From Streptomyces sp. 11x1 (GTDB lineage Bacteria; Actinomycetota; Actinomycetes; Streptomycetales; Streptomycetaceae), in NCBI RefSeq assembly GCF_032598905.1, contig NZ_CP122458.1:5915001-5979000 (forward strand): a stretch of 64,000 nucleotides of DNA, in the 5' to 3' direction. Within the stretch, counting starts at the first letter, position 1. Every line of letters begins with the position of its first letter. A program made the translations under genes and the position numbers. Positions 17,686-25,136 of this stretch are shown here, piece after piece. The notes under the pieces are model-generated. The model had not been told where the DNA came from. It was given only the letters and a program-made list of their open reading frames with translations, and did no database searches.

Positions 17686-17724
17686 GGGGGTGGGGGCGGG
17701 GTGCGTCGGCGGGTGCGGGTGCGT

Positions 17725-17866
17725 GGGGTCTTCTCGCGCAGTTCCCCACGCACCTGAAAAGCAGGGGCTGCGCCCCGTGCTTTTCGGGCCCGCCGCCGGT
17801 CGCCTTTCAGGGCCACGGGGCCGCGTCTTTCAGGGGCGCGGGGAACTGCGCGAGAAGCCCCACCGA
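17725..17866. repeat. dispersed intergenic repeat, inverted pair (copies 3 and 4)
   Basis: One copy runs from 17725 (GGGGTCTTCTCGCGCAGTTC) to about 17790. A second, in opposite orientation, occupies 17827-17866 (CAGGGGCGCGGGGAACTGCG). Together they form a long imperfect inverted repeat with arms of about 40 bases. The gap 17686-17939 between SDR and acyl-CoA dehydrogenase otherwise contains nothing recognisable. Confidence 0.75.
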
Positions 17867-17939
17867 CCCGCACCCGACAACGCACCCGGACTCACCCACG
17901 ACGCACCACCATCACCGCGGCGGCCATCTTGGAGGCGGC

Positions 17940-19094
17940 ATGGACTTCGGGTTCAGTGACGAGGACGAGGCCTTCCGGGCGGACGCCCGGGCCTGGCTGG
18001 GGGCGCACGCCGGGGTGCACGCGGAGCGGCGCGCCTGGGAGCGGACGCTCGGCGCCGCCGGGTGGATCGGGCTCGGCTGGAGCGAGGGCGGGTACGGGAA
18101 CCGGACGGCCACGCTCGTCCAACAGGTGGTGTGGGCCGAGGAGTACGCACGGGCGGACGTACCCGCCCGCTCCGGGCACATCGGGGAGAAGCTGCTCGCG
18201 CCGACGCTGATCGCGTTCGGCAGCGAGGAACAGAAGCGGCGGTTCCTGCCGGCGATCGCGCGCGGCGACGAACTCTGGTGCCAGGGGTACAGCGAGCCCG
18301 GCGCCGGGTCCGACCTCGCCGGTGTGCGGACGAAGGCGGAGCGGGCGGGGGACGGGTCGTACCGGATCACCGGGCAGAAGATCTGGACCTCGCTCGCCCA
18401 CGAGGCCGACTGGTGCTTCGTACTGGCCCGGACCGCGGCGGGCTCCGAGCGGCACCACGGGCTGTCGCTGCTGCTCGTGCCGATGGACCAGCCGGGGCGG
18501 ATCGAGGTGCGGCCCATCCGGCAGATGACCGGGACGAGCGAGTTCAACGAGGTGTTCTTCGACGGGGCGCACGCCCGCGCGGAGCATGTCGTCGGGGGCG
18601 ACGGGAACGGCTGGCGGGTCGCCATGGGCCTGCTCGGCTTCGAACGCGGGGTCTCGACGCTCGCTCAACAGATCGGTTTCGAGCAGGAGTTGGGCAGCGT
18701 CGTGCGGGCCGCCGTGGACAGCGGGGCGGTGGACGACGCCGTCGTACGCGATCGACTCGTGCGGCAGTGGGCCGAGTTGAAGACCATGCGGTGGAACGCC
18801 CTGCGGACGCTCGGCGGGGCGGAGGGCGGCGCGGAGCCGGGCGCGCCGAGTGTGGCCAAGTTGCTGTGGGGGCGGTGGCACCGGCGACTCGGGGAGCTGG
18901 CGATGGAGGTGCGGGGCGCGGAGGCGGCCGTCGGCCCACGGGAGTGGTCGGCGGCGGAGCCGTACGCACTGGACCCGTCGCAGCAGTTGTTCCTGTTCAG
19001 CCGGGCCGACACCATCTACGGCGGTTCGGACGAGGTACAGCGCACGATCATCGCCGAGCGGGTGCTCGGTCTGCCGAAGGAGCCGAGAGGCTGA
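17940..19094 (+). CDS. acyl-CoA dehydrogenase, large-type subunit
   Basis: A 384-residue acyl-CoA dehydrogenase. ATG 17940 follows a GGAGG by four bases. Motifs: WCQGYSEPGAGSDLAGVRTKA, TGQKIWTSLAHEADWCFVL and a C-terminal IYGGSDEVQRTIIAERVLGLP. As in the gene at 11850, the residue before GGS/GTS is not the usual catalytic Glu. So it likely needs a small-type partner, perhaps the product at 36213 or 13115. It heads a short operon with the Zn-alcohol dehydrogenase 21 bases downstream. Confidence 0.87.
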   Translation: MDFGFSDEDEAFRADARAWLGAHAGVHAERRAWERTLGAAGWIGLGWSEGGYGNRTATLVQQVVWAEEYARADVPARSGHIGEKLLAPTLIAFGSEEQKRRFLPAIARGDELWCQGYSEPGAGSDLAGVRTKAERAGDGSYRITGQKIWTSLAHEADWCFVLARTAAGSERHHGLSLLLVPMDQPGRIEVRPIRQMTGTSEFNEVFFDGAHARAEHVVGGDGNGWRVAMGLLGFERGVSTLAQQIGFEQELGSVVRAAVDSGAVDDAVVRDRLVRQWAELKTMRWNALRTLGGAEGGAEPGAPSVAKLLWGRWHRRLGELAMEVRGAEAAVGPREWSAAEPYALDPSQQLFLFSRADTIYGGSDEVQRTIIAERVLGLPKEPRG

Positions 19095-19115
19095 GAACAC
19101 CGAAGGGTGGAGGCC

Positions 19116-20165
19116 ATGCGCGGAGTGGTGTTCGACGGGAAGCGGGCCGAGGTCGTCGACGATCTGGCCGTGCGGGAGCCGGGGCCCGGTGAGGTGCGGG
19201 TCGCGATCGCGGCCGCCGGCCTCTGCCACAGCGATCTGTCGGTGGTGGACGGGACCATCCCGTTCCCCGTTCCCGTGGTGCTCGGGCATGAGGGGGCCGG
19301 GGTGGTCGCGGAGGTTGGGGCGGGGGTCCGGCACGTCCGGCCCGGGGACCACGTCGCCCTGTCCACCCTCGCCAACTGCGGGGCCTGCGCCGACTGCGAC
19401 CGGGGGCGGCCGACCATGTGCCGGCGGGCGATCGGGCGGCCCACACGGCCGTTCTCGCGGGGCGGGCGGGAGGTGTTCCAGTTCGCCGCGAACTCCGCCT
19501 TCGCGGAGCAGACGGTGGTCAAGGCCGTACAGGCCGTACGGATACCGGAGGACATCCCCTTGACCTCCGCCGCGCTGATCGGGTGCGGGGTGCTGACCGG
19601 CGTGGGGGCCGTGCTCAACCGGGCCCGCGTCGACCGGGGGGAGAGTGTCGTCGTCATCGGGGCCGGCGGGATCGGGCTCAACGTGGTGCAGGGCGCGCGG
19701 CTCGCGGGCGCCACGCGGGTCGTCGCCGTGGACGCGAATCCGGAGAAGGAGGCGGTGGCGCGGCGGTTCGGCGCCACGCACTTCCTGACGTCCGTGGACG
19801 GGGTGTGGGACATCCTCCCCACCGGCGCCGACCACGCGTTCGAGTGCGTCGGGCGGGTCGACCTCATCCGCCAGGCCGTCGACCTGCTGGACCGGCACGG
19901 GCAGGCGATCCTGCTCGGGGTGCCGGCCGCGACCGCCGAGGCGTCCTTCCTCGTCTCCTCCCTCTACCTGGACAAGGCGATCCTGGGCTGCCGCTACGGG
20001 TCGTCGCGGCCGCAGCGGGACATCGCCCTCTACGCCGACCTGTACCGGGAGGGGCGACTGCTCCTGGACGAACTGGTCACGGCCACCTATCCGGTGGAGG
20101 ACTTCGCGAAGGCGGCGGAGGACGCGGGGGAGGGGCGGGTGGCCCGGGCGGTGCTCACGTTCTGA
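19116..20165 (+). CDS. zinc-dependent alcohol dehydrogenase (class III-like MDR)
   Basis: A 349-residue medium-chain dehydrogenase. Catalytic zinc ligands: Cys in AGLCHSD and His/Glu in LGHEGAG. The structural zinc site is the Cys-rich NCGACADCDRGRPTMC. The Rossmann motif is GAGGIGLNVVQGA. It resembles mycobacterial and actinomycete alcohol dehydrogenases that oxidise primary alcohols to aldehydes. ATG 19116 is chosen over GTG 19107 because AAGGG lies at a better distance. The 3' end overlaps the convergent AraC-type gene by 11 bases. Confidence 0.88.
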   Translation: MRGVVFDGKRAEVVDDLAVREPGPGEVRVAIAAAGLCHSDLSVVDGTIPFPVPVVLGHEGAGVVAEVGAGVRHVRPGDHVALSTLANCGACADCDRGRPTMCRRAIGRPTRPFSRGGREVFQFAANSAFAEQTVVKAVQAVRIPEDIPLTSAALIGCGVLTGVGAVLNRARVDRGESVVVIGAGGIGLNVVQGARLAGATRVVAVDANPEKEAVARRFGATHFLTSVDGVWDILPTGADHAFECVGRVDLIRQAVDLLDRHGQAILLGVPAATAEASFLVSSLYLDKAILGCRYGSSRPQRDIALYADLYREGRLLLDELVTATYPVEDFAKAAEDAGEGRVARAVLTF

Positions 20166-21198
20166 GGGGCTTGGGGGCTGCGCCGGCAATGGTGGGTTCG
20201 GCGGTCGTGGCGGCTTCGGCGGTCGCGGTGGCGCGGAACGTCCGCCGGTATGCCGTCGGGGTCACCCCCAGCGCCCCTTGCAGGTGCTGCCGCATGGACT
20301 GGGCCGTGCCGAAGCCCGCGTCATGGGCGACCTGGTCGATGGTGAGGTCGGTGGATTCCAGGAGGTGGCGGGCGCGTTCGACGCGCTGCTGGGTGAGCCA
20401 CTGGCCCGGGCTGACACCGACCTCCTCGCGGAAGCGGCGGGTGAACGTGCGTACGGACATGGACTCCCGCGCGGCCATGTCCCGGAGCTGGATCGGTTCG
20501 TGGAGCCGCCCCAGGGCCCACGCGCGGGCGGCGGTCGTGGTCGCGCTCTGCGCCTCGGGCAGCGGGCGCTGGATGTACTGGGCCTGACCGCCGTCCCGGT
20601 GCGGCGGCACGACCGTGCGCCGGGCCACGTCGTTGGCGACGGCGGTGCCGTGGTCGCGGCGTACGAGATGCAGACACAGGTCGATCCCGGCCGCGACACC
20701 GGCCGAGGTGAGGACGTCGCCGTCGTCGACGAAGAGGACGTCGGCGTCGACCCGTACCTTCGGGAAGAGCCGCTGGAAGTGCTCCGCGTGGTACCAGTGC
20801 GTGGTCGCCGGGCGGCCGTCGAGGTATCCGGCCGCGGCGAGGACGTAGCCGCCGGTGCAGATGGAGACCAGCCGGGTGCCGGGGCGGACGTGGGCGAGGG
20901 CGGCGGCCAGTTCGGGGGTGAGGACGCCCTCCTCGTAGACGGGGCCGAGTTCGTACGCGGCGGGTACGACGACCGTGTCGGCGGTGGCGAGGGCCTCCGG
21001 GCCGTTCGGGACGAGGACCGCGAAGTCGGCGTCCGTCTCCACGGGGCCGGGCGGCCGGATCGAGCAGGTGACGATCTCGTACAGCGGCCGTCCCGCCGCG
21101 TCCCGCGCCTTGCCGAAGATGCGCTGCGGGATGCCGAGCTCGAAGGGGAGCAGACCGTCGAGGGCGAGCACGACGACGCGGTGCGGGGCGGTGGGCAT
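20155..21198 (-). CDS. GlxA-type transcriptional regulator (DJ-1/PfpI domain plus AraC helix-turn-helix)
   Basis: A 347-residue regulator. Residues 5-190 form a DJ-1/PfpI-like domain (VVVLALDGLLPFELGIPQRI; CTGGYVLAAAGYLDGR with the nucleophile-elbow Cys). Residues 220-320 are an AraC DNA-binding domain (MAARESMSVRTFTRRFREEV, DQVAHDAGFGTAQSMRQHLQ). It is divergent from the MFS transporter gene, 71 bases away, so probably controls it. This family usually senses small metabolites. The C-terminal ~25 residues are an Ala/Thr-rich tail. Confidence 0.9.
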   Translation of the reverse strand: MPTAPHRVVVLALDGLLPFELGIPQRIFGKARDAAGRPLYEIVTCSIRPPGPVETDADFAVLVPNGPEALATADTVVVPAAYELGPVYEEGVLTPELAAALAHVRPGTRLVSICTGGYVLAAAGYLDGRPATTHWYHAEHFQRLFPKVRVDADVLFVDDGDVLTSAGVAAGIDLCLHLVRRDHGTAVANDVARRTVVPPHRDGGQAQYIQRPLPEAQSATTTAARAWALGRLHEPIQLRDMAARESMSVRTFTRRFREEVGVSPGQWLTQQRVERARHLLESTDLTIDQVAHDAGFGTAQSMRQHLQGALGVTPTAYRRTFRATATAEAATTAEPTIAGAAPKPLRT

Positions 21199-21269
21199 GG
21201 CCCGATCCTAGCGAATGCTGTCCTTTCGGCCACTCGTCCGGGATGACCGCAGGTCGGAAGCTTGATGGC

Positions 21270-22688
21270 ATGACCCAGACAGCCGACGAGGCGGACTCCC
21301 GTGCCGCAGCCGACTCCCCTACGGCCGCTGAGCCCCGCGCCGCCGCCGGCTCCCGATCCGACGCGGGTGCTGATGATGGAACGGGAACGGGAACGGGTAC
21401 GCGAGCCGGAGCCGGAGCCGCTGCCCGGCCGGGCCGGATCCACCGGGCCTGGTTCGTCGCCGCCGTCACCTTCGTGACGATCATCGGCGCGGCGGCCTTC
21501 CGTTCGCTGCCGGGGCTGCTGATCGATCCGCTGCACGCGGAGTTCGACTGGTCACGGGGCACGATCGCGTCGGCCGTCTCGATCAACCTCGCGCTGTACG
21601 GGCTGACGGCCCCCTTCGCCGCCGCGCTGATGGACCGCTTCGGCATCCGACGGGTCGTCGCGGCGGCGTTGACGGTGATCGCGGTCGGGGCCGGTGCCAC
21701 GGTGTGGATGACCTCGGCCTGGCAGTTGATGCTCTGCTGGGGGCTGCTGGTGGGGCTGGGGTCCGGCTCGATGGCGCTGGCGTTCGCGGCGACCGTCACC
21801 GACCGCTGGTTCACCGAACGGCGGGGTCTGGTCTCGGGCATCCTGACCGCGGCCTCGGCGTCCGGGCAGTTGATCTTCCTGCCGCTGCTGTCGTGGATCG
21901 TCTCCGAGCGCGGCTGGCGGCCCGCCTCCGTGACCGTGGCGCTCGCCGCGCTGGCTGTCGTGCCCTTCGTCTGGCTGCTGCTGCGCGACCACCCGGCGGA
22001 CGTGGGGCTGAAGCCGTACGGGGCGCGGGAGTTCGTGCCGAAGCCGGGACCGGTGCAGGGGGCCGCGCGGCGGGCGGTACGGGTGCTGTCGTCGGCGATG
22101 CGGACGGGGCCGTTCTGGCTGCTGGCCGGCACGTTCGCGATCTGCGGTGCGTCGACCAACGGCCTCATCCAGACGCACTTCGTGCCCGCCGCCCACGACC
22201 ACGGCATGCCGATCACGGCGGCGGCCTCGCTACTGGCGGTCATCGGGGTCTTCGACGTCCTCGGCACGATCGCCTCGGGCTGGTTCACGGACCGCTTCGA
22301 CTCACGGCGGCTGCTGGCGGTGTACTACGCGTTCCGGGGCGTCTCGCTGCTCTTCCTCCCGATGCTGCTGGCGCCCGAGGTCCATCTCCCGATGGTCTTC
22401 TTCATCGTCTTCTACGGCCTCGACTGGGTGGCCACCGTGCCGCCCACCATGGCGCTGTGCCGCGAGCACTACGGCGAGGACAGCGCCATCGTCTTCGGCT
22501 GGGTCCTGGCCTCGCACCAGGTCGGCGCGGCCCTCGTCGCCTTCCTCGGCGGCCTCGCCCGCGACGTCTTCGGCGGGTACGACGTGGTCTGGTACGCCTC
22601 GGGCGCGCTGTGCGCGGCGGCGGCCCTGATGGCGCTGGTGATCCGGCGAGGACCGGTGGGGAGGGCGGGGGTGCCGGTGGGGGTCTGA
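21270..22688 (+). CDS. MFS transporter (oxalate/formate antiporter-like)
   Basis: A 472-residue membrane protein with about 12 predicted hydrophobic helices after a disordered N-terminal 50 residues (Ala/Gly/Thr-rich, with GTGTGTGTRAGAG). Helix 1 begins AWFVAAVTFVTIIGAAAF. The loop 2-3 motif reads MDRFGIRRVV, and an inner loop has GWFTDRFDSRRLL. ATG 21270 has GGAAG upstream; ATG 21243 is alternative. It lies divergent to the GlxA-type regulator, which likely regulates it. Substrate unknown; a monocarboxylate would fit this subgroup. Confidence 0.85.
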   Translation: MTQTADEADSRAAADSPTAAEPRAAAGSRSDAGADDGTGTGTGTRAGAGAAARPGRIHRAWFVAAVTFVTIIGAAAFRSLPGLLIDPLHAEFDWSRGTIASAVSINLALYGLTAPFAAALMDRFGIRRVVAAALTVIAVGAGATVWMTSAWQLMLCWGLLVGLGSGSMALAFAATVTDRWFTERRGLVSGILTAASASGQLIFLPLLSWIVSERGWRPASVTVALAALAVVPFVWLLLRDHPADVGLKPYGAREFVPKPGPVQGAARRAVRVLSSAMRTGPFWLLAGTFAICGASTNGLIQTHFVPAAHDHGMPITAAASLLAVIGVFDVLGTIASGWFTDRFDSRRLLAVYYAFRGVSLLFLPMLLAPEVHLPMVFFIVFYGLDWVATVPPTMALCREHYGEDSAIVFGWVLASHQVGAALVAFLGGLARDVFGGYDVVWYASGALCAAAALMALVIRRGPVGRAGVPVGV

Positions 22689-22712
22689 GGTGCCGGGGGC
22701 CGTGGAGGGGGC

Positions 22713-23012
22713 TCAGCCCGCGCGGTCGAGCGGCTCGAAGCCGACGTGCAGGCGCATGCCGAGGGCGGCGGCGAACCGTTCGAGGAGGGGGAGTGTGGGC
22801 ATGGTGCCGCCGGCCTCGAACCGCGCCACGGCCGGCTGGAGCATCCCCGCTCTCTGTGCGAGCTGCGCCTGTGTCATGCCCAGCGCCTCACGCCGCTCCC
22901 GGACCGCCCGGCCCAGTTCAAAGCGGATGCGAGCCGCGTCGTACGCCCCGCGCGCCGCCGGTGAGGCGAGGGCTTCGTCCCGCAGTTCGTTCCAGCTTCC
23001 GCGCTCACTCAT
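22713..23012 (-). CDS. HigA-like antitoxin (XRE helix-turn-helix)
   Basis: A 99-residue protein with a Cro/C1 helix-turn-helix at about residues 38-92 (RREALGMTQAQLAQRAGMLQPAVARFEAGGTMPTLPLLERFAAAL). It starts 3 bases after the toxin gene on the same strand. This toxin-first order is typical of higBA modules. It should neutralise the toxin and repress the shared promoter. Confidence 0.87.
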   Translation of the reverse strand: MSERGSWNELRDEALASPAARGAYDAARIRFELGRAVRERREALGMTQAQLAQRAGMLQPAVARFEAGGTMPTLPLLERFAAALGMRLHVGFEPLDRAG

Positions 23013-23015
23013 GCA

Positions 23016-23354
23016 TCACACCTCGTCCACTGTGTGGCGTTCCTCGACGCAGCGCACCATGGCCCTGCGGGCGCGGGTGACCTCCGCGGTCTCGCGCATC
23101 CGCCGCTTGCGGAACGCCGTCAGCAGAATGATCCGCCGCCCGGAGGCGGTCCAGTACGTGATCCTGACCGCATCGGTGTCCAGATGGAACCGCAGTTCTC
23201 GCAGCTTGCCGTCCAGCTGGCGCGAGTAGGGCTCGCTGAGCAGCGGGCCCTGGGCGGCAAGCAGGTCGACGTAGAACGCGACCGTACCTCGATGCCCGGC
23301 GGACAGCCCCAGGAACCACCGCTCCACCTCCGGCTCCACTTCACCCCACGTCAT
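23016..23354 (-). CDS. HigB/Gp49-like toxin (RelE superfamily)
   Basis: A 112-residue protein of the phage-derived Gp49-like/HigB group, which cleaves mRNA on the ribosome. Visible features are PLLSEPYSRQLDGKLRELRF, then VRITYWTASGRRIILLTAFRKR, with the Lys/Arg residues expected at the active site. ATG 23354 sits inside a palindrome, so the promoter, operator and start codon overlap. Followed after 3 bases by the antitoxin gene. Confidence 0.85.
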   Translation of the reverse strand: MTWGEVEPEVERWFLGLSAGHRGTVAFYVDLLAAQGPLLSEPYSRQLDGKLRELRFHLDTDAVRITYWTASGRRIILLTAFRKRRMRETAEVTRARRAMVRCVEERHTVDEV

Positions 23355-23370
23355 AACAGCGACGTTATGA
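23351..23370. promoter_or_regulatory. toxin-antitoxin operator palindrome
   Basis: TCATAAC and GTTATGA flank a 6-base spacer (AGCGAC) and overlap the toxin start codon. It is AT-richer than its surroundings, as expected for autoregulation by the HigA-like protein. Confidence 0.65.
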
Positions 23371-23437
23371 GCAGCGTAGTAGCCAGGGCCCTGGTTCGCG
23401 CGGCATGCACTCGAAGGAGTGGCGCCCGCCTCCGGCC

Positions 23438-24181
23438 TCAGGCCCTGAGCTCCCCGAATCGGCCCCGGTGGAACAGCAGCGGTGGTGCCGCTTCGGTGTC
23501 GGTGCCCAGGGACTCCACGCGGCCCACCACGATCAGGTGGTCGCCGCCCGGGTGCACGGCCTGGATCGTGCAGTCGATCCAGGCGGGGGCGCCGGTGAGG
23601 CGGGGGGAGCCCGTCGCGGGGGCCGGGGTGTGGTCGACGTCGGCGAACTTGTCCGCGCCGCTCACCGCGAACCGCCGGCACAACTCACCCTGATCCGCGC
23701 CGAGTATGTTCACACAGAACACGCCCGCGCGGGCGATCCGGGGCCAGGTCGTCGACGTACGGCCGACCATGAAGACGACGAGGGGCGGGTCGAGGGAGAG
23801 CGCGGAGAAGGACTGGCAGGCGAAGCCGGCCGGGAGGTCGGAGGGTTGACCGTGGAGGTCGCCGTCGGCGTGCGCGCCGGTGCGCTGCCCGGGACGCGTG
23901 CTGGTGCGTTCACCGGGGCGCGCGGCGGGGTCGTCGGCCGGTGGGGTTCCCGGGGCCGTGATCACCGTGACGCCCGTCGCGAAGTGGCCCAGGACGCGGC
24001 GGAACTCGGCCTGGTCGACCGGTGCCCGCTCGTGCTCGCCGACGCAGCGCAGGTCAGGGCGGGGCAGGGCGTCGACGACCGGGGGCGCGTGCGCCGCCCC
24101 ACGGACCCTGTCCGCCGGGGCCGCTCTCAGATAGCGGACGGCGGCTGCCGCCATTCCCGCGTGTCCCATCACGTGAGTCAT
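23438..24181 (-). CDS. flavin reductase-like (HpaC/HsaB-type) FMN-binding protein
   Basis: Supplies reduced flavin to a partner monooxygenase. The conserved domain starts near residue 57 (AEFRRVLGHFATGVTVIT), then FACQSFSALSLDPPLVVFMV and GVFCVNILGADQGEL. A 35-residue Pro/Arg/Gly-rich insert splits the first two motifs, which is unusual. The ATG at 24181 lies only 5 bases from a perfect regulon palindrome. Either translation is leaderless or the start is downstream (ATG 24169 or 24154). In actinobacterial steroid clusters a similar reductase (HsaB) serves an acyl-CoA-dehydrogenase-fold oxygenase. Confidence 0.82.
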   Translation of the reverse strand: MTHVMGHAGMAAAAVRYLRAAPADRVRGAAHAPPVVDALPRPDLRCVGEHERAPVDQAEFRRVLGHFATGVTVITAPGTPPADDPAARPGERTSTRPGQRTGAHADGDLHGQPSDLPAGFACQSFSALSLDPPLVVFMVGRTSTTWPRIARAGVFCVNILGADQGELCRRFAVSGADKFADVDHTPAPATGSPRLTGAPAWIDCTIQAVHPGGDHLIVVGRVESLGTDTEAAPPLLFHRGRFGELRA

Positions 24182-24186
24182 TAGAG

Positions 24187-24201
24187 CTGACGGACCGTCA
24201 G
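24187..24201. promoter_or_regulatory. regulon palindrome, perfect copy (CTGACGGACCGTCAG)
   Basis: Exact consensus between the enoyl-CoA hydratase stop and the flavin reductase start, on the upstream side of the latter. Confidence 0.8.
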
Positions 24202-24235
24202 AAGTGAAGCCTCATGCCTACGCTCTCCTCGGCCG

Positions 24236-25063
24236 TCAGCGGCCCTTGAAACGCGGTGTCCGTCGTTCCACGAAGCTCGCCACGCCCTCCTGGGCGTCGG
24301 CCGTCGTCATGTTGATCTCCTGCGCGGCGGCCTCGGCGGCGAAGGCGGTGGCGCGGTCGGTGTCGAGGGAGGTGTTGACCAGGTGCTTGGTCGAAGCCAG
24401 GGCCCGGGTCGGGCCGGCGGCCAGGCGTTCCGCCCACGCGCGGGCCGTCTTCTCCAGGTCCTCGGCGGGAACGACACGGTTGACGAGGCCGAGGCGCTCC
24501 GCCTCGGTGGCGGACAGGGCGTCGCCGAAGAACATCAGCTCCTTCGCCCGCCGCGGGCCGATGAGGCGGGGGAGCAGATACGCGCCGCCGCCGTCGGGGA
24601 CCAGCCCGCGCCGGACGAACACCTCGATGAAACGGGCCTCTTCGGCCGCCAGGACCAGGTCGCAGGCGAAAGCGAGGTGCGCGCCGATACCGGCCGCGGT
24701 GCCGTTCACCGCCGCGATCACCGGCTTCTCGCAGTCGAGTACGGCCGCGATCAGGCGCTGGGCGCCGAGCCGGATGACGCGCGCCACGTCACCGGGCACC
24801 CGCTCCCCGCCGTCCGTCGCCGAGCCCCGCAGGTCCGCGCCCGTGCAGAAGCCGCGGCCCGTGGCGGTGATCACCACCGCGCGCACGGTGTGGTCGGCGG
24901 AGGCCTCGGAGAGGAGTCGGATGAGGTGTTCTCGCTGGTCGGGGGTGATGGCGTTCATCGCCTCGGGGCGGTTGAGCGTGATCCACGAGACGGCGTTGTC
25001 AGTGGCGTGCCGTATCAATGAGTCACGGGATTTTTCGGGATGTTCAAGGGGGGAAGCGGACAT
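24236..25063 (-). CDS. enoyl-CoA hydratase/isomerase (crotonase)
   Basis: A 275-residue crotonase-fold enzyme. The N-terminus has SWITLNRPEAMNAITPDQ. The oxyanion-hole motifs are FCTGADLRG and AVNGTAAGIGAHLAFACDLVLA. The first catalytic Glu position reads FIEVFVRRGLVPDGGGAYLLP; residues FVRRGLVPDGG match typical hydratases that use one Glu/Asp. It lies 73 bases downstream of the CoA ligase gene, probably in one transcript. Confidence 0.88.
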   Translation of the reverse strand: MSASPLEHPEKSRDSLIRHATDNAVSWITLNRPEAMNAITPDQREHLIRLLSEASADHTVRAVVITATGRGFCTGADLRGSATDGGERVPGDVARVIRLGAQRLIAAVLDCEKPVIAAVNGTAAGIGAHLAFACDLVLAAEEARFIEVFVRRGLVPDGGGAYLLPRLIGPRRAKELMFFGDALSATEAERLGLVNRVVPAEDLEKTARAWAERLAAGPTRALASTKHLVNTSLDTDRATAFAAEAAAQEINMTTADAQEGVASFVERRTPRFKGR

Positions 25064-25136
25064 GTGGGTGCTCCGATTCTTACGAGGAGTGATCGTGCTC
25101 CTGGGTGTGTGCGGTGCCTTCCTCGCGCCTCGGCGC

